Positions 43,261-52,023 of a stretch of DNA of 64,000 nt are shown one piece after another; position 1 is the stretch's first letter; every line of letters starts with the position of its first letter. Position numbers and translations under genes: made by a program. Under the pieces are notes generated by a model. It searched no databases. It was not told the origin of the DNA and saw nothing but the letters and a program-made list of their open reading frames with translations. The stretch is from an uncultured Pelagibacteraceae bacterium (GTDB lineage: Bacteria; Pseudomonadota; Alphaproteobacteria; Pelagibacterales; Pelagibacteraceae), in assembly GCA_902524235.1 (NCBI GenBank), contig CABZCF010000001.1, positions 1 to 64,000 on the forward strand, written 5' to 3'.

Positions 43261-44941
43261 AAACATTATAGCTGCTATAACTTTATCTGCTGCCGTTATT
43301 GTTTTATACGGTCTCTTTTTTGCTCCAACACAAGAAGAGTTAAGCAAAATAAATGAAAAAAGCAAAAATGAAATTAATCAAAATACAGATGCTCCAATAA
43401 TTGATGAAAAAATAGAAGTTAAGGCTGTGACTAGAGAAGATGCAATTAAAAAAGATAATCGAATTATCTTCGAAAATAGTTTTATTAAAGGTTCAATTTC
43501 TTTATTAGGTGGTGCTATCGATGATTTAGAATTAAAAGCTTACAATAAAAAACTTAAAAGTAACGAAAAAATACAATTGCTTAATCCAGCGTCAACAAAT
43601 AATGGTTATACTTTTAATACTGGATGGGCTACTAGAGCAAATATTGAAACACCAAACTCAAATACAATTTGGGAAATTGATGGCACAAACAAACTAACAC
43701 CAAGTAAACCAGTTAAAATTTATTATGAGAACGATTCAGGTATAAGATTTGAAAGATTAATTTCAATTGACGAAAAATATTTGTTTAGCATCAAGCAAAC
43801 ACTTATAAATAAATCGCAAGATACATTTAAAGTTTATCCCTTTGCTAGAATTAATCGTAATAGCCTACCTAGTGATTTAACTGATTTTTATATTCTGCAT
43901 GAAGGTTATACATTTATTACTGGTGAAAACATTGAAGAAGTTGATTATGACGAAGTAGAGGAAAATAAATTTTCTACAGAAGGTTCAACAGGGGTGTTAA
44001 TCCAAGGAGACAAATATTGGATGACATCTATAATACCAGAACAGGGTAGAAATTTTAGATTTGATTTAGACTACAAAAACAAATATAGGGCCAGTTATAT
44101 TGATTTAAAAGGATATGAAGCCCGGCCTAATACTTTAATTGAACATAACGTAAAAAGCTTAATAGGCGCTAAAGAAATAAAACAAATTAATAAATATAAA
44201 GACGACCTAAAAATAGAAAAATTAGACCTTATAGTTAATTACGGAGTGCTTTATTTCATAATAGTACCAATGCATAAAATATTAAGTTATTTCTTCAACT
44301 TTACAGGAAACTATGGTTATGCAATCATATTATTAACGATCCTTGTAAGGGTAGTATTTTTTCCATTAAACCAATATTCTATGAAATCGATGGGGAAGAT
44401 GAAGAGCTTAGGCCCGGAAATTGAAAATTTAAAAACAAGATTTAAAGATGACAAACAGCAGCTCCAAAGAGAAATGATGAAATTATATAAGGTGAACGGA
44501 GTAAACCCTGCAAGTTCGTGTTTTCCCATATTAATTCAAATTCCGATTTTTTTTTCATTGTATAAATTGCTACTGCTTGATCTTGCAATGAGGCATTCAC
44601 CATTTGTTTGGGTTTGGCAAGACTTGAGCGCTAAGGACCCGTTGACAATCTTTAATCTATTTGGATTATTGCCTTACAGCGTTCCAACTTTTCTAGAAAT
44701 TGGCTTGTTGCCTGTTTTAATGGGCAGTTCGATGTGGCTTCAGATGAAATTATCACCGCAACCTTCTGGATCAGATGAAATGCAGAAAATGCAAAAGAAA
44801 ATATTTATGTTAATGCCTTTGTTTTTAACAGTTATTCTTGCACCATTTGCTGCCGGGTTGATTCTTTACTGGGTTTGTACAAATATACTAACTATAATTC
44901 AGCAGTATATAATTAATAGAAATATAAAAGTTAAAAGTTAA
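43250..44941 (+). CDS. yidC: Membrane protein insertase YidC
   Basis: About 563 residues: N-terminal signal anchor (IIAAITLSAAVIVLYGLFF), large periplasmic domain, then the conserved insertase core (NYGYAIILLTILVRVVFFPL, with the hydrophilic-groove Arg; QIPIFFSLYKLLLL). ATG at 43250 is chosen over the upstream TTG (43232). engB, normally between yidC and argB in related genomes, is absent. Confidence 0.95.
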   Translation: MDLKNIIAAITLSAAVIVLYGLFFAPTQEELSKINEKSKNEINQNTDAPIIDEKIEVKAVTREDAIKKDNRIIFENSFIKGSISLLGGAIDDLELKAYNKKLKSNEKIQLLNPASTNNGYTFNTGWATRANIETPNSNTIWEIDGTNKLTPSKPVKIYYENDSGIRFERLISIDEKYLFSIKQTLINKSQDTFKVYPFARINRNSLPSDLTDFYILHEGYTFITGENIEEVDYDEVEENKFSTEGSTGVLIQGDKYWMTSIIPEQGRNFRFDLDYKNKYRASYIDLKGYEARPNTLIEHNVKSLIGAKEIKQINKYKDDLKIEKLDLIVNYGVLYFIIVPMHKILSYFFNFTGNYGYAIILLTILVRVVFFPLNQYSMKSMGKMKSLGPEIENLKTRFKDDKQQLQREMMKLYKVNGVNPASSCFPILIQIPIFFSLYKLLLLDLAMRHSPFVWVWQDLSAKDPLTIFNLFGLLPYSVPTFLEIGLLPVLMGSSMWLQMKLSPQPSGSDEMQKMQKKIFMLMPLFLTVILAPFAAGLILYWVCTNILTIIQQYIINRNIKVKS

Positions 44942-44945
44942 GTTA

Positions 44946-45809
44946 ATGAGTATAAGTAAAGAAGAATTAAGAAAAGTTCTTCCTAAAAATGGTCCAAATA
45001 TTGATGAAGTTTCAAAGTACATAGAAAAATATAAAGATGAAATTATTACAATTAAGTATGGTGGTAATGTTTTCATAGATAGGCAAATATTTCATAACTT
45101 CATAAGTGACTTATCTATCTTACAAAAACTGGGTTTATCAGTTGTTGTTGTGCATGGTGGTGGACCAAGAATCAAAAGAGAATTAGATAAATCACATATA
45201 GATTCTAAATTTGTTAGAGGCTTAAGAGTTACTGACGATAAAATTATAGATATCGTGGAAAAAGTTCTCATTGAATTTAATGAAGATATTGTTTCCTCAT
45301 TAAAAAATATAGGAAGTAAAGGTATATCCTTGAATACAAAAGAAAATAATGTTTTAAAAATTATACCTGAGTCTAAAGAATTAGGATTTGTTGGGATACC
45401 ACATAAAATTAACGTTGAGATTATAATGGATAAAATAAAGAATGATATCATACCTATAATATCTCCTCTCGGTCTAGGATCCGATAATAAGACCTATAAC
45501 ATTAATGGTGATACTGCTGCTGGAGCGATAGCTAAATCGCTCAAATCAAGAAGGTTACTATTGATGACGAATGTAGAGGGTGTTCTCAACAAGGATAAAA
45601 TTTTAATAGAGGAAATATCATCTTCTAAAATCATGGAGATGATAGACGATAAAACTATAACCGAAGGCATGATACCAAAAATTAATACATGTTTAGATGC
45701 TGTCAACAACGGGGTTACAGCTGTTGCTATAATTGATGGTAGAAAAAAACACTCTATTTTATTTGAAATATTTTCAGATAGAGGTTCTGGGACTTTGATA
45801 AGAAAATGA
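44946..45809 (+). CDS. argB: Acetylglutamate kinase
   Basis: Phosphorylates N-acetylglutamate in arginine synthesis. IKYGGNVFIDRQ, VVVHGGGPRIKREL and NINGDTAAGAIAKSL are the amino-acid-kinase core. 287 residues. It follows yidC by 4 nt and overlaps the HAD gene by 4 nt. It complements argD/argF in the window. Confidence 0.94.
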   Translation: MSISKEELRKVLPKNGPNIDEVSKYIEKYKDEIITIKYGGNVFIDRQIFHNFISDLSILQKLGLSVVVVHGGGPRIKRELDKSHIDSKFVRGLRVTDDKIIDIVEKVLIEFNEDIVSSLKNIGSKGISLNTKENNVLKIIPESKELGFVGIPHKINVEIIMDKIKNDIIPIISPLGLGSDNKTYNINGDTAAGAIAKSLKSRRLLLMTNVEGVLNKDKILIEEISSSKIMEMIDDKTITEGMIPKINTCLDAVNNGVTAVAIIDGRKKHSILFEIFSDRGSGTLIRK

Positions 45810-46477
45810 ATAATTTGATAAATAAGAAAAATCTATTATTAGATCTAGACGGAACAGTATATCAAGATCTTGAGTCTGTGTTTGGTCAGGTTTCTAAATT
45901 AATGACTAAATATATATCTGAAAAACTTAATGTCGATCTGAAAAAAGCTAAAGAACTCCAAACAAATTATTTCTATAAATATAATACTTCTCTGAATGGA
46001 TTAATGATTCATCACGATATTCCGCCCAAAGAATTTTTAAAATATGTACATGATATAGATCTTTCATTTATGAATAAAGATCTAGTTTTAAGAAAAGAAT
46101 TAGAAAATTTAGATATGCGAAAACTTATTTTTACAAATGGTAGTACGGATCATGCCAAAAATGTATTAAGTCATTTAGGTATAGATGATTTATTTGAAAA
46201 TATATTTGATATTACAGACGCAGAATATCAACCAAAGCCAGAACCTAAGGCTTTTGATCTGATGACAGAAAAATTTGATTTAGATCCAAGCGAAACAATA
46301 TATATAGAGGATATAGCAAAAAATTTATCTATAGGTAAAGAAAGGGGTTGTACGACTGTTTGGTTAATAAACAATGAGGAGTGGGGAAAAATGGAATCTG
46401 ATAAGGATTACATTGACTATAAAATTGAAAATCTATCTTTATTTTTAAAGGAATTAAGGTTATTAAAAAGCAATTAA
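45806..46477 (+). CDS. HAD-family hydrolase (pyrimidine 5'-nucleotidase-like)
   Basis: 223 residues. HAD motif I is LLLDLDGTVYQ; motif II is IFTNGSTDHA; motif III/IV region is PKPEPKAFD and YIEDIAKNL. This matches the nucleotidase subgroup often placed between argB and dapD in Alphaproteobacteria. The substrate is likely a nucleoside monophosphate; this is an inference. Confidence 0.85.
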   Translation: MNNLINKKNLLLDLDGTVYQDLESVFGQVSKLMTKYISEKLNVDLKKAKELQTNYFYKYNTSLNGLMIHHDIPPKEFLKYVHDIDLSFMNKDLVLRKELENLDMRKLIFTNGSTDHAKNVLSHLGIDDLFENIFDITDAEYQPKPEPKAFDLMTEKFDLDPSETIYIEDIAKNLSIGKERGCTTVWLINNEEWGKMESDKDYIDYKIENLSLFLKELRLLKSN

Positions 46478-46479
46478 AT

Positions 46480-47307
46480 ATGTCTATTGAAAAAGTTATA
46501 AACGAAGCTTGGGATAATAAAGATCAAATTAATCAAAATTCTGAAAAATCTTTAAAAGAAGCAATAGACCAAGTTATTATGGATTTAGATACCGGTAAAT
46601 CAAGAGTCGCAGAAAAAATTGATGGTGAATGGAAAACTCACCAACATCTTAAAAAGGCAATCATGCTTAGTTTCAGAATCCATGGTATGGAAACTTTAGC
46701 TGGACCTTATTCGAGCTGGAGAGATAAAAGCAACATTTTAAAAGGTAAAACAGCTGGATGGGGAGATAAAGAATTTGAAGAGGCAGGCTTTAGAATGGTG
46801 CCAAATTCTCCTGTAAGAAAAGGATCTTTTATTGGGAAAAATGTAGTCTTAATGCCATGCTTTGTTAATATAGGAGCATATATCGATCAAGGAACAATGA
46901 TGGATACTTTTAGTCGAGCAGGAAGCTGTTGTCAGATAGGTAAAAATTGTCATATATCAGCCGGAAGTGGAGTTGGTGGTGTTTTAGAGCCCGCTCAAGC
47001 ACAACCAACCATAATTGAAGATAATGTTTTCCTTGGAGCTATGTCCGAGGTTGTTGAAGGTGTAATAGTAGGTGAAGGTTCTGTTTTAAGTATGGGTATG
47101 TATATTGGTCAATCAACAAAAATTGTTGATAGAAAATCAGGAGAAATCACTTATGGAAAAATTCCACCTTATTCAGTTGTAGTTCCTGGTTCTCTACCAG
47201 ATAAAAAAAATCCATCCGCACCATCTTTAAACTGTGCGGTAATAATTAAGCAAGTTGACGAGAGAACAAGATCTAAAACGTCAATAAATGATCTTTTGAG
47301 AGATTAA
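46480..47307 (+). CDS. dapD: Tetrahydrodipicolinate N-succinyltransferase
   Basis: Succinylase branch of lysine/DAP synthesis. Left-handed beta-helix acyltransferase with FIGKNVVLMPCFVNIGAYID and SAGSGVGGVLEPAQAQP. 275 residues. It is 1 nt upstream of dapE. Confidence 0.95.
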   Translation: MSIEKVINEAWDNKDQINQNSEKSLKEAIDQVIMDLDTGKSRVAEKIDGEWKTHQHLKKAIMLSFRIHGMETLAGPYSSWRDKSNILKGKTAGWGDKEFEEAGFRMVPNSPVRKGSFIGKNVVLMPCFVNIGAYIDQGTMMDTFSRAGSCCQIGKNCHISAGSGVGGVLEPAQAQPTIIEDNVFLGAMSEVVEGVIVGEGSVLSMGMYIGQSTKIVDRKSGEITYGKIPPYSVVVPGSLPDKKNPSAPSLNCAVIIKQVDERTRSKTSINDLLRD

Positions 47308-47308
47308 G

Positions 47309-48466
47309 ATGAAAATCTTTAATGATTTACAATTAGCAAAAGAGCTAATCAAATTCCCTACAGTTACTCCTGTGGATGCAGGAATAATGAAATTTTTAGA
47401 AAAAAAACTAAAATTAATTGGATTTAAAACTAAAATTCTTGAGTTTAAGGACGGTAATAGTAAATCAGTTAAAAACATTTATGCTAGACTAGGAACAAAA
47501 AGTCCAAATTTTTGTTATGCAGGACATGTAGATGTCGTTCCTCCTGGTAACATAAAAAATTGGTCTTCCAATCCTTTTAAACCAACAATTAAAAATGGAA
47601 GGTTAATAGGGAGAGGTGCTAGCGACATGAAATCATCAGTTGCATCCTTTATTGCTGCTGTTAGTGATTTTGCTAGCAAAAATAAAAAAATTAAAGGTTC
47701 TATAAGTCTCTTAATTACTGGGGATGAGGAAGGTATAGCCATTAACGGAACTAAAAAAGTTGTCGAATATCTTAAGAGAAAAAAAGAAAAAATTAACTTT
47801 TGTTTAGTTGGAGAGCCCACAAACCCATCCCGTATGGGTGAAATGATTAAAATTGGGAGAAGAGGTTCGATAACAGGTTACTTGAGTATTTTTGGTAAAA
47901 TGGGACACGTCGCTTATAGTCATAAAGCGGTAAATCCATCAACTTGTATTGTAGATATTTTAAAAAACTTAAAACAATTAAAACTTGATAATGGCTCAAA
48001 AAATTTTCAACCTTCAAATTTAGAAGTAACTAAAATTAGTATAGACAACAGTACAGATAATGTAATTCCTGGAGATGCATATGCTACATTTAATATAAGA
48101 TTTAATGACAGACATAGCTCTAATAAATTAAAAAAAAAAATAAATGTTTATTTGAAAAAAATTTGTAAAAAATACAAATGTAAATTTAAAATAGAATACA
48201 TGATATCCGGTGAGTCATTCATTACTAAACCAAATAAAACTACTTATATGATTAGAGATATCATAAAAAAAAATACAAAGAAAAATACTAAATTATCTAC
48301 TTCTGGTGGTACATCTGATGCAAGATTTATCAGAAAAGTTTCTCCTTGTTTAGAGTTTGGTATGGTCGGTGCTAGTATGCATCAAGTAGACGAAAATATT
48401 AAAGTAAGTGATTTAAAAACCCTGACAAAAATTCATAAAGAAATTTTAGAAAATTACTTTTCGTGA
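47309..48466 (+). CDS. dapE: Succinyl-diaminopimelate desuccinylase
   Basis: Zn peptidase-like enzyme removing succinate in DAP synthesis. Metal motifs YAGHVDVVPPG, RGASDMKSSVAS and ITGDEEGIA are intact; MIKIGRRGSITGYL marks the dimerisation domain. 385 residues. Overlaps the next gene's GTG start by 4 nt. Confidence 0.94.
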   Translation: MKIFNDLQLAKELIKFPTVTPVDAGIMKFLEKKLKLIGFKTKILEFKDGNSKSVKNIYARLGTKSPNFCYAGHVDVVPPGNIKNWSSNPFKPTIKNGRLIGRGASDMKSSVASFIAAVSDFASKNKKIKGSISLLITGDEEGIAINGTKKVVEYLKRKKEKINFCLVGEPTNPSRMGEMIKIGRRGSITGYLSIFGKMGHVAYSHKAVNPSTCIVDILKNLKQLKLDNGSKNFQPSNLEVTKISIDNSTDNVIPGDAYATFNIRFNDRHSSNKLKKKINVYLKKICKKYKCKFKIEYMISGESFITKPNKTTYMIRDIIKKNTKKNTKLSTSGGTSDARFIRKVSPCLEFGMVGASMHQVDENIKVSDLKTLTKIHKEILENYFS

Positions 48467-49386
48467 AAACTGCAATAGTTACATCAGATACATCAGAAAA
48501 ACATTTGACTGGAGATGGTCATCCTGAACAACCCAAAAGAGTAGAGTCAATTATAAATGTTTTAAAAAAAAAGAAAGATTTGATATGGGAAAAACCTGAT
48601 GTAGTTCCTGAAAAAATATTAGCCCTTACTCATACTGAGGATTACATTCAAAATTTAAAAAACTCTTTTCCGAAGAAAGGTATAAACTTTCTTGATGGAG
48701 ATACCGTCGTATCTCCAGGAAGCAAAGAGGCAGTATTTGATGCTGCGGGTTCTACAATAAAAGCAATTGACGGAATACAGAATAAGAAATTCACTAACGC
48801 ATTTTGCGTGGTAAGGCCCCCGGGACACCACGCTGAAAAAAATAAAGCTATGGGCTTTTGTTGTTTATCAAATGCTGGCATTGCAACAAACTATTTGATT
48901 AATAAATATAATTACAAGCGAATTGCTTGTGTGGATTTTGATGTTCATTGGGGAAATGGAAATTATAACGTGCTCTATGACAACAAAAACTCTCTATATA
49001 TATCAACCCACCAGTACCCTTTCTATCCTGGTGGAGGTACTGAGAATGATAAAGGAAAATTTAACAATTCACTAAATATTCCCTTGCCAGCAGGTACAAA
49101 TTCAGAAAAATATTTTAATGCCTATGATAGAGTTATTGATAGATTAATTGAGTATAAGCCAGACTTTCTTATTTTTTCAGCTGGTTTCGATGCACATAAG
49201 GATGATCCTTTAGCACAATTTGAATTATCATCTAAAGATTTTTATGAAATTACTAAAAGAACTCTAAGAGCTACTAATAAATATACCAAAGGAAAGGTTC
49301 TATCTGTTCTAGAAGGTGGGTATGACCTTAACGCACTTGCTGAAAGCGCATATAATCATGTAATGGCTCTATCCGAAAAAGACTAA
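48463..49386 (+). CDS. Histone deacetylase superfamily protein
   Basis: Class II HDAC/acetylpolyamine amidohydrolase-like Zn enzyme, 307 residues. VRPPGHHAEKNKAMGFCCLS contains the His pair, DFDVHWGNGN the Zn ligands and SAGFDAHKDDPLAQF the second Asp. GTG start inside the dapE stop. Bacterial substrates are acetylated polyamines or proteins; the actual one is unknown. It is followed 2 nt later by a SET-domain gene. Confidence 0.9.
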   Translation: MKTAIVTSDTSEKHLTGDGHPEQPKRVESIINVLKKKKDLIWEKPDVVPEKILALTHTEDYIQNLKNSFPKKGINFLDGDTVVSPGSKEAVFDAAGSTIKAIDGIQNKKFTNAFCVVRPPGHHAEKNKAMGFCCLSNAGIATNYLINKYNYKRIACVDFDVHWGNGNYNVLYDNKNSLYISTHQYPFYPGGGTENDKGKFNNSLNIPLPAGTNSEKYFNAYDRVIDRLIEYKPDFLIFSAGFDAHKDDPLAQFELSSKDFYEITKRTLRATNKYTKGKVLSVLEGGYDLNALAESAYNHVMALSEKD

Positions 49387-49388
49387 TT

Positions 49389-49853
49389 ATGAAATTATAT
49401 AAAATTGGTTATTCAAAAATTAATAATAAAGGCTTATTTGCTAATAAAGATATTAAAAAGGGTACAAGGATTATTAACTACGTTGGAAAAATAATTACAA
49501 AAAAAGAAACAGAGATAAACCCAAAATTTGATAATAATAAAGCAATTTATCTTTACAATTTAAATAATAGATATGATTTAGATGGAGACTTTTCCTATAA
49601 CACTGCTAGACTTATTAATCACTCATGTGATCCAAATTGTGAGGTTGATGGTAAAGGACTAAAATTATGGATTTCATCAATAAAAGATATAAAAAAGGGT
49701 GAGGAATTATCATATGACTATGGATTTGGTTATGATGAAGATTATAAACAATTTCCTTGTAAGTGTGGAACTATGAATTGTTGCGGGTATATAGTCCGTG
49801 AGGGCTCTAGATGGAGAATTAATAAAAAGTTTAGAAAAAGAACTAGTAAGTAA
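49389..49853 (+). CDS. SET-domain protein lysine methyltransferase
   Basis: 154 residues, essentially a stand-alone SET domain. KGLFANKDIKKGTRIINYVG is the start, RLINHSCDPNCEVDG the NHSC motif, GEELSYDYGF the ELxYDY motif and CKCGTMNCCGYI a post-SET zinc-binding tail. All SAM and catalytic motifs are intact. The substrate is unknown (a ribosomal protein or nucleoid protein is plausible). Adjacent to an HDAC-family gene; converges with truA. Confidence 0.88.
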   Translation: MKLYKIGYSKINNKGLFANKDIKKGTRIINYVGKIITKKETEINPKFDNNKAIYLYNLNNRYDLDGDFSYNTARLINHSCDPNCEVDGKGLKLWISSIKDIKKGEELSYDYGFGYDEDYKQFPCKCGTMNCCGYIVREGSRWRINKKFRKRTSK

Positions 49854-50583
49854 CTTTTTTTAAATAAAGACCATGGGGTGGAGCAAGTGGTGCGCAAAGT
49901 TTTCTATTTTTTGATTTAAGAACTTTTTCGAATTTCTTTAATGTCCATTTTTTTTCACCAAGGTATTTAAGACAACCAACCATCGATCTGACTTGACTTT
50001 TTAAGAAAGATTTTGAAACAATATCAATGGATATTAAAGTTTTATTTTTTTTTATTGTAAACTTTTTAATTGTTTTGATTGGGTTTGTGGCATCACAACT
50101 TGAAGATCTATATGTTGAAAAATCATGAGTTCCAAGAAATTTTTTTGCACCTTTTTTCATTATGCCAATATCTAAATTTTTAATTAAGTGCCATTCACGT
50201 TTCATATTAATTACTGATTGAGATATACTATTTCTTATTAAATAATTGTAAGTTCTTTCTTTTGCACTATGCCTAGCATGAAAATTTATATTTTTTTTTT
50301 TTATAGTCAAAATAGAAATTTCTTTTTTATTTAAAAAAAAGTTTAAAGATTTAATTAATTTTGAAATATTCGTTAGTTTTTCTTTGTAATAAAAATGTGC
50401 AGATTGCTCAATTGCATGTACGCCTGAGTCTGTTCTTCCGGATCCGTAGATTGTAATTTTTTTTTTTAATAATTTTGACAAATATAATTGAACAGTATTT
50501 TGAATTGATCTGCCATTTTTTTGAGACTGCCATCCAACATACTTTGTTCCAACATACTCCAATAATATTTGGTATTTATTCAC
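49843..50583 (-). CDS. truA: tRNA pseudouridine(38-40) synthase
   Basis: Modifies the anticodon arm. Catalytic Asp in GSGRTDSGVHA; YVGTKYVGWQSQ at the N-terminus and FLKSQVRSMVGCLK are family motifs. 246 residues. It overlaps fmt by 8 nt. Confidence 0.94.
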   Translation of the reverse strand: MNKYQILLEYVGTKYVGWQSQKNGRSIQNTVQLYLSKLLKKKITIYGSGRTDSGVHAIEQSAHFYYKEKLTNISKLIKSLNFFLNKKEISILTIKKKNINFHARHSAKERTYNYLIRNSISQSVINMKREWHLIKNLDIGIMKKGAKKFLGTHDFSTYRSSSCDATNPIKTIKKFTIKKNKTLISIDIVSKSFLKSQVRSMVGCLKYLGEKKWTLKKFEKVLKSKNRKLCAPLAPPHGLYLKKVTY

Positions 50584-51493
50584 GCTTAAGTGATACCCCT
50601 TTTTTAATTTTACTACCTAAAAGAAAAGTACTCGTATTTTGAACTTTTTTTCCTTGTTTCTGAATTTCTAATATTCTGATCGAATTTTTTCCACAAGCTA
50701 CTGTTAATAAATCATCTATAACCTCTCCAGGTTTTCCGGTTGACTCAGATAGCTCAGATTTGATAATTTTATATCTCTCCTTTTTAAATTCAAACCAAGC
50801 ACCAGGATTTGGAAAAAGACCATTTATTTTACCTAGAATATTTAGTGCACTTTCATTCCAATTAATTTTACCCTCCATTTTATTTATTTTTTCAGCATAA
50901 CTAGCTTCATTGTGTATCTGATCTACAAATGTTGCTTTATTTGAAAATATTAATTCAATATTTTGAGTAATTTTTTCTGCACTTAGTTCGCTTAATTTTT
51001 TGGATAATGTTTCGCTATTATCAGTTTTATTAATTTGGATTTTATATTGATTGAAAATAGGACCACTGTCTAAAACATTATTTAATTTCATAAAACTTAT
51101 CCCAGTAAATTTTTCAAGATTAATCAAAGAGCGTTGAATAGGTGCTGCCCCTCTATATTTTGGCAACAAAGATGCGTGAATATTAATAAATCCTAGTTTA
51201 CAGCTTTCTAGTATAGACTTAGGAATAATTTGACCATATGCAACAACTATACCTAAATCAAATTCAGCTGTTTTTATAAAATTCTCCTCTTTTTTTATAT
51301 TTTCTGGAGTTTTAATTTTTAAATTAAATTTTTCTGCATAATTATGCACTGGTGATTTCAAAATTTTTTGACCTCTATTTGATCTTTTTGGAGGCTGAGT
51401 AAATACACATATTATTTCTAATTCATTTTTAATTATTCTATCTAAGATCGGTACTGCAAAATTTGGAGTACCTAAGAAAATTACTTTACGCAT
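50576..51493 (-). CDS. fmt: Methionyl-tRNA formyltransferase
   Basis: Formylates initiator Met-tRNA. IFLGTPNFAVPIL, NIHASLLPKYRGAAPIQ (catalytic Asn/His) and the C-terminal OB-like domain are present. 305 residues. It overlaps def by one base; def-fmt-truA is the usual order. Confidence 0.95.
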   Translation of the reverse strand: MRKVIFLGTPNFAVPILDRIIKNELEIICVFTQPPKRSNRGQKILKSPVHNYAEKFNLKIKTPENIKKEENFIKTAEFDLGIVVAYGQIIPKSILESCKLGFINIHASLLPKYRGAAPIQRSLINLEKFTGISFMKLNNVLDSGPIFNQYKIQINKTDNSETLSKKLSELSAEKITQNIELIFSNKATFVDQIHNEASYAEKINKMEGKINWNESALNILGKINGLFPNPGAWFEFKKERYKIIKSELSESTGKPGEVIDDLLTVACGKNSIRILEIQKQGKKVQNTSTFLLGSKIKKGVSLKRE

Positions 51494-52017
51494 TAAACTA
51501 TTATTTTATTATTATTTGAAATTTCTTTTGAAATTTTTTTTATAATTAAATCTTTTTTAAGTTTTGACAAGTAATCGATTATTAAAATACCGTCACAATG
51601 TTGAACTTCGTGTTGAATACATGTTGACAAAAGTCCACTACATTGCATAGTATTTTTTTTACCATTTTCATTAATATATTCTATTTCAATTTCTTTCGGT
51701 CTCTCTATCTGTATAAAAGTATTGGGTATAGATAAACATCCTTCCTCATATGTAGATCTAACGTCACTAAACTTTTTAATTTTTGGGTTAATAAGACAAT
51801 GAAGATTTCTTTTTTCATCTTTTTTTGATACGTCTACTATGACTATTCTTTTAGGTATACCTATTTGTATTGCTGCCAAACCAATACCATTAGCATCATA
51901 CATAGTATCTTTTAGATCTTTTATTAGTTTTTTTTCATTTACATTAATTTTTTCTATTGGGGACGATATTTTTTTAAGAATGGGGTCCGGTACAGTAATA
52001 ATTTCCTTGATTGACAT
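51493..52017 (-). CDS. def: Peptide deformylase
   Basis: Removes N-formyl groups from nascent proteins. GIGLAAIQIG, EEGCLSIP and the metal site QHEVQHCDG are present. 174 residues. It works downstream of fmt in the same operon. Confidence 0.95.
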   Translation of the reverse strand: MSIKEIITVPDPILKKISSPIEKINVNEKKLIKDLKDTMYDANGIGLAAIQIGIPKRIVIVDVSKKDEKRNLHCLINPKIKKFSDVRSTYEEGCLSIPNTFIQIERPKEIEIEYINENGKKNTMQCSGLLSTCIQHEVQHCDGILIIDYLSKLKKDLIIKKISKEISNNNKIIV

Positions 52018-52023
52018 ATATAT

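Noticed and set aside
48810-48835. Second GC-rich stretch (GGCCCCCGGGACACC), a possible copy of the trxA palindrome
   Set aside because: It encodes the conserved RPPGHH motif of the HDAC-family protein and shares no inverted repeat with the trxA element.
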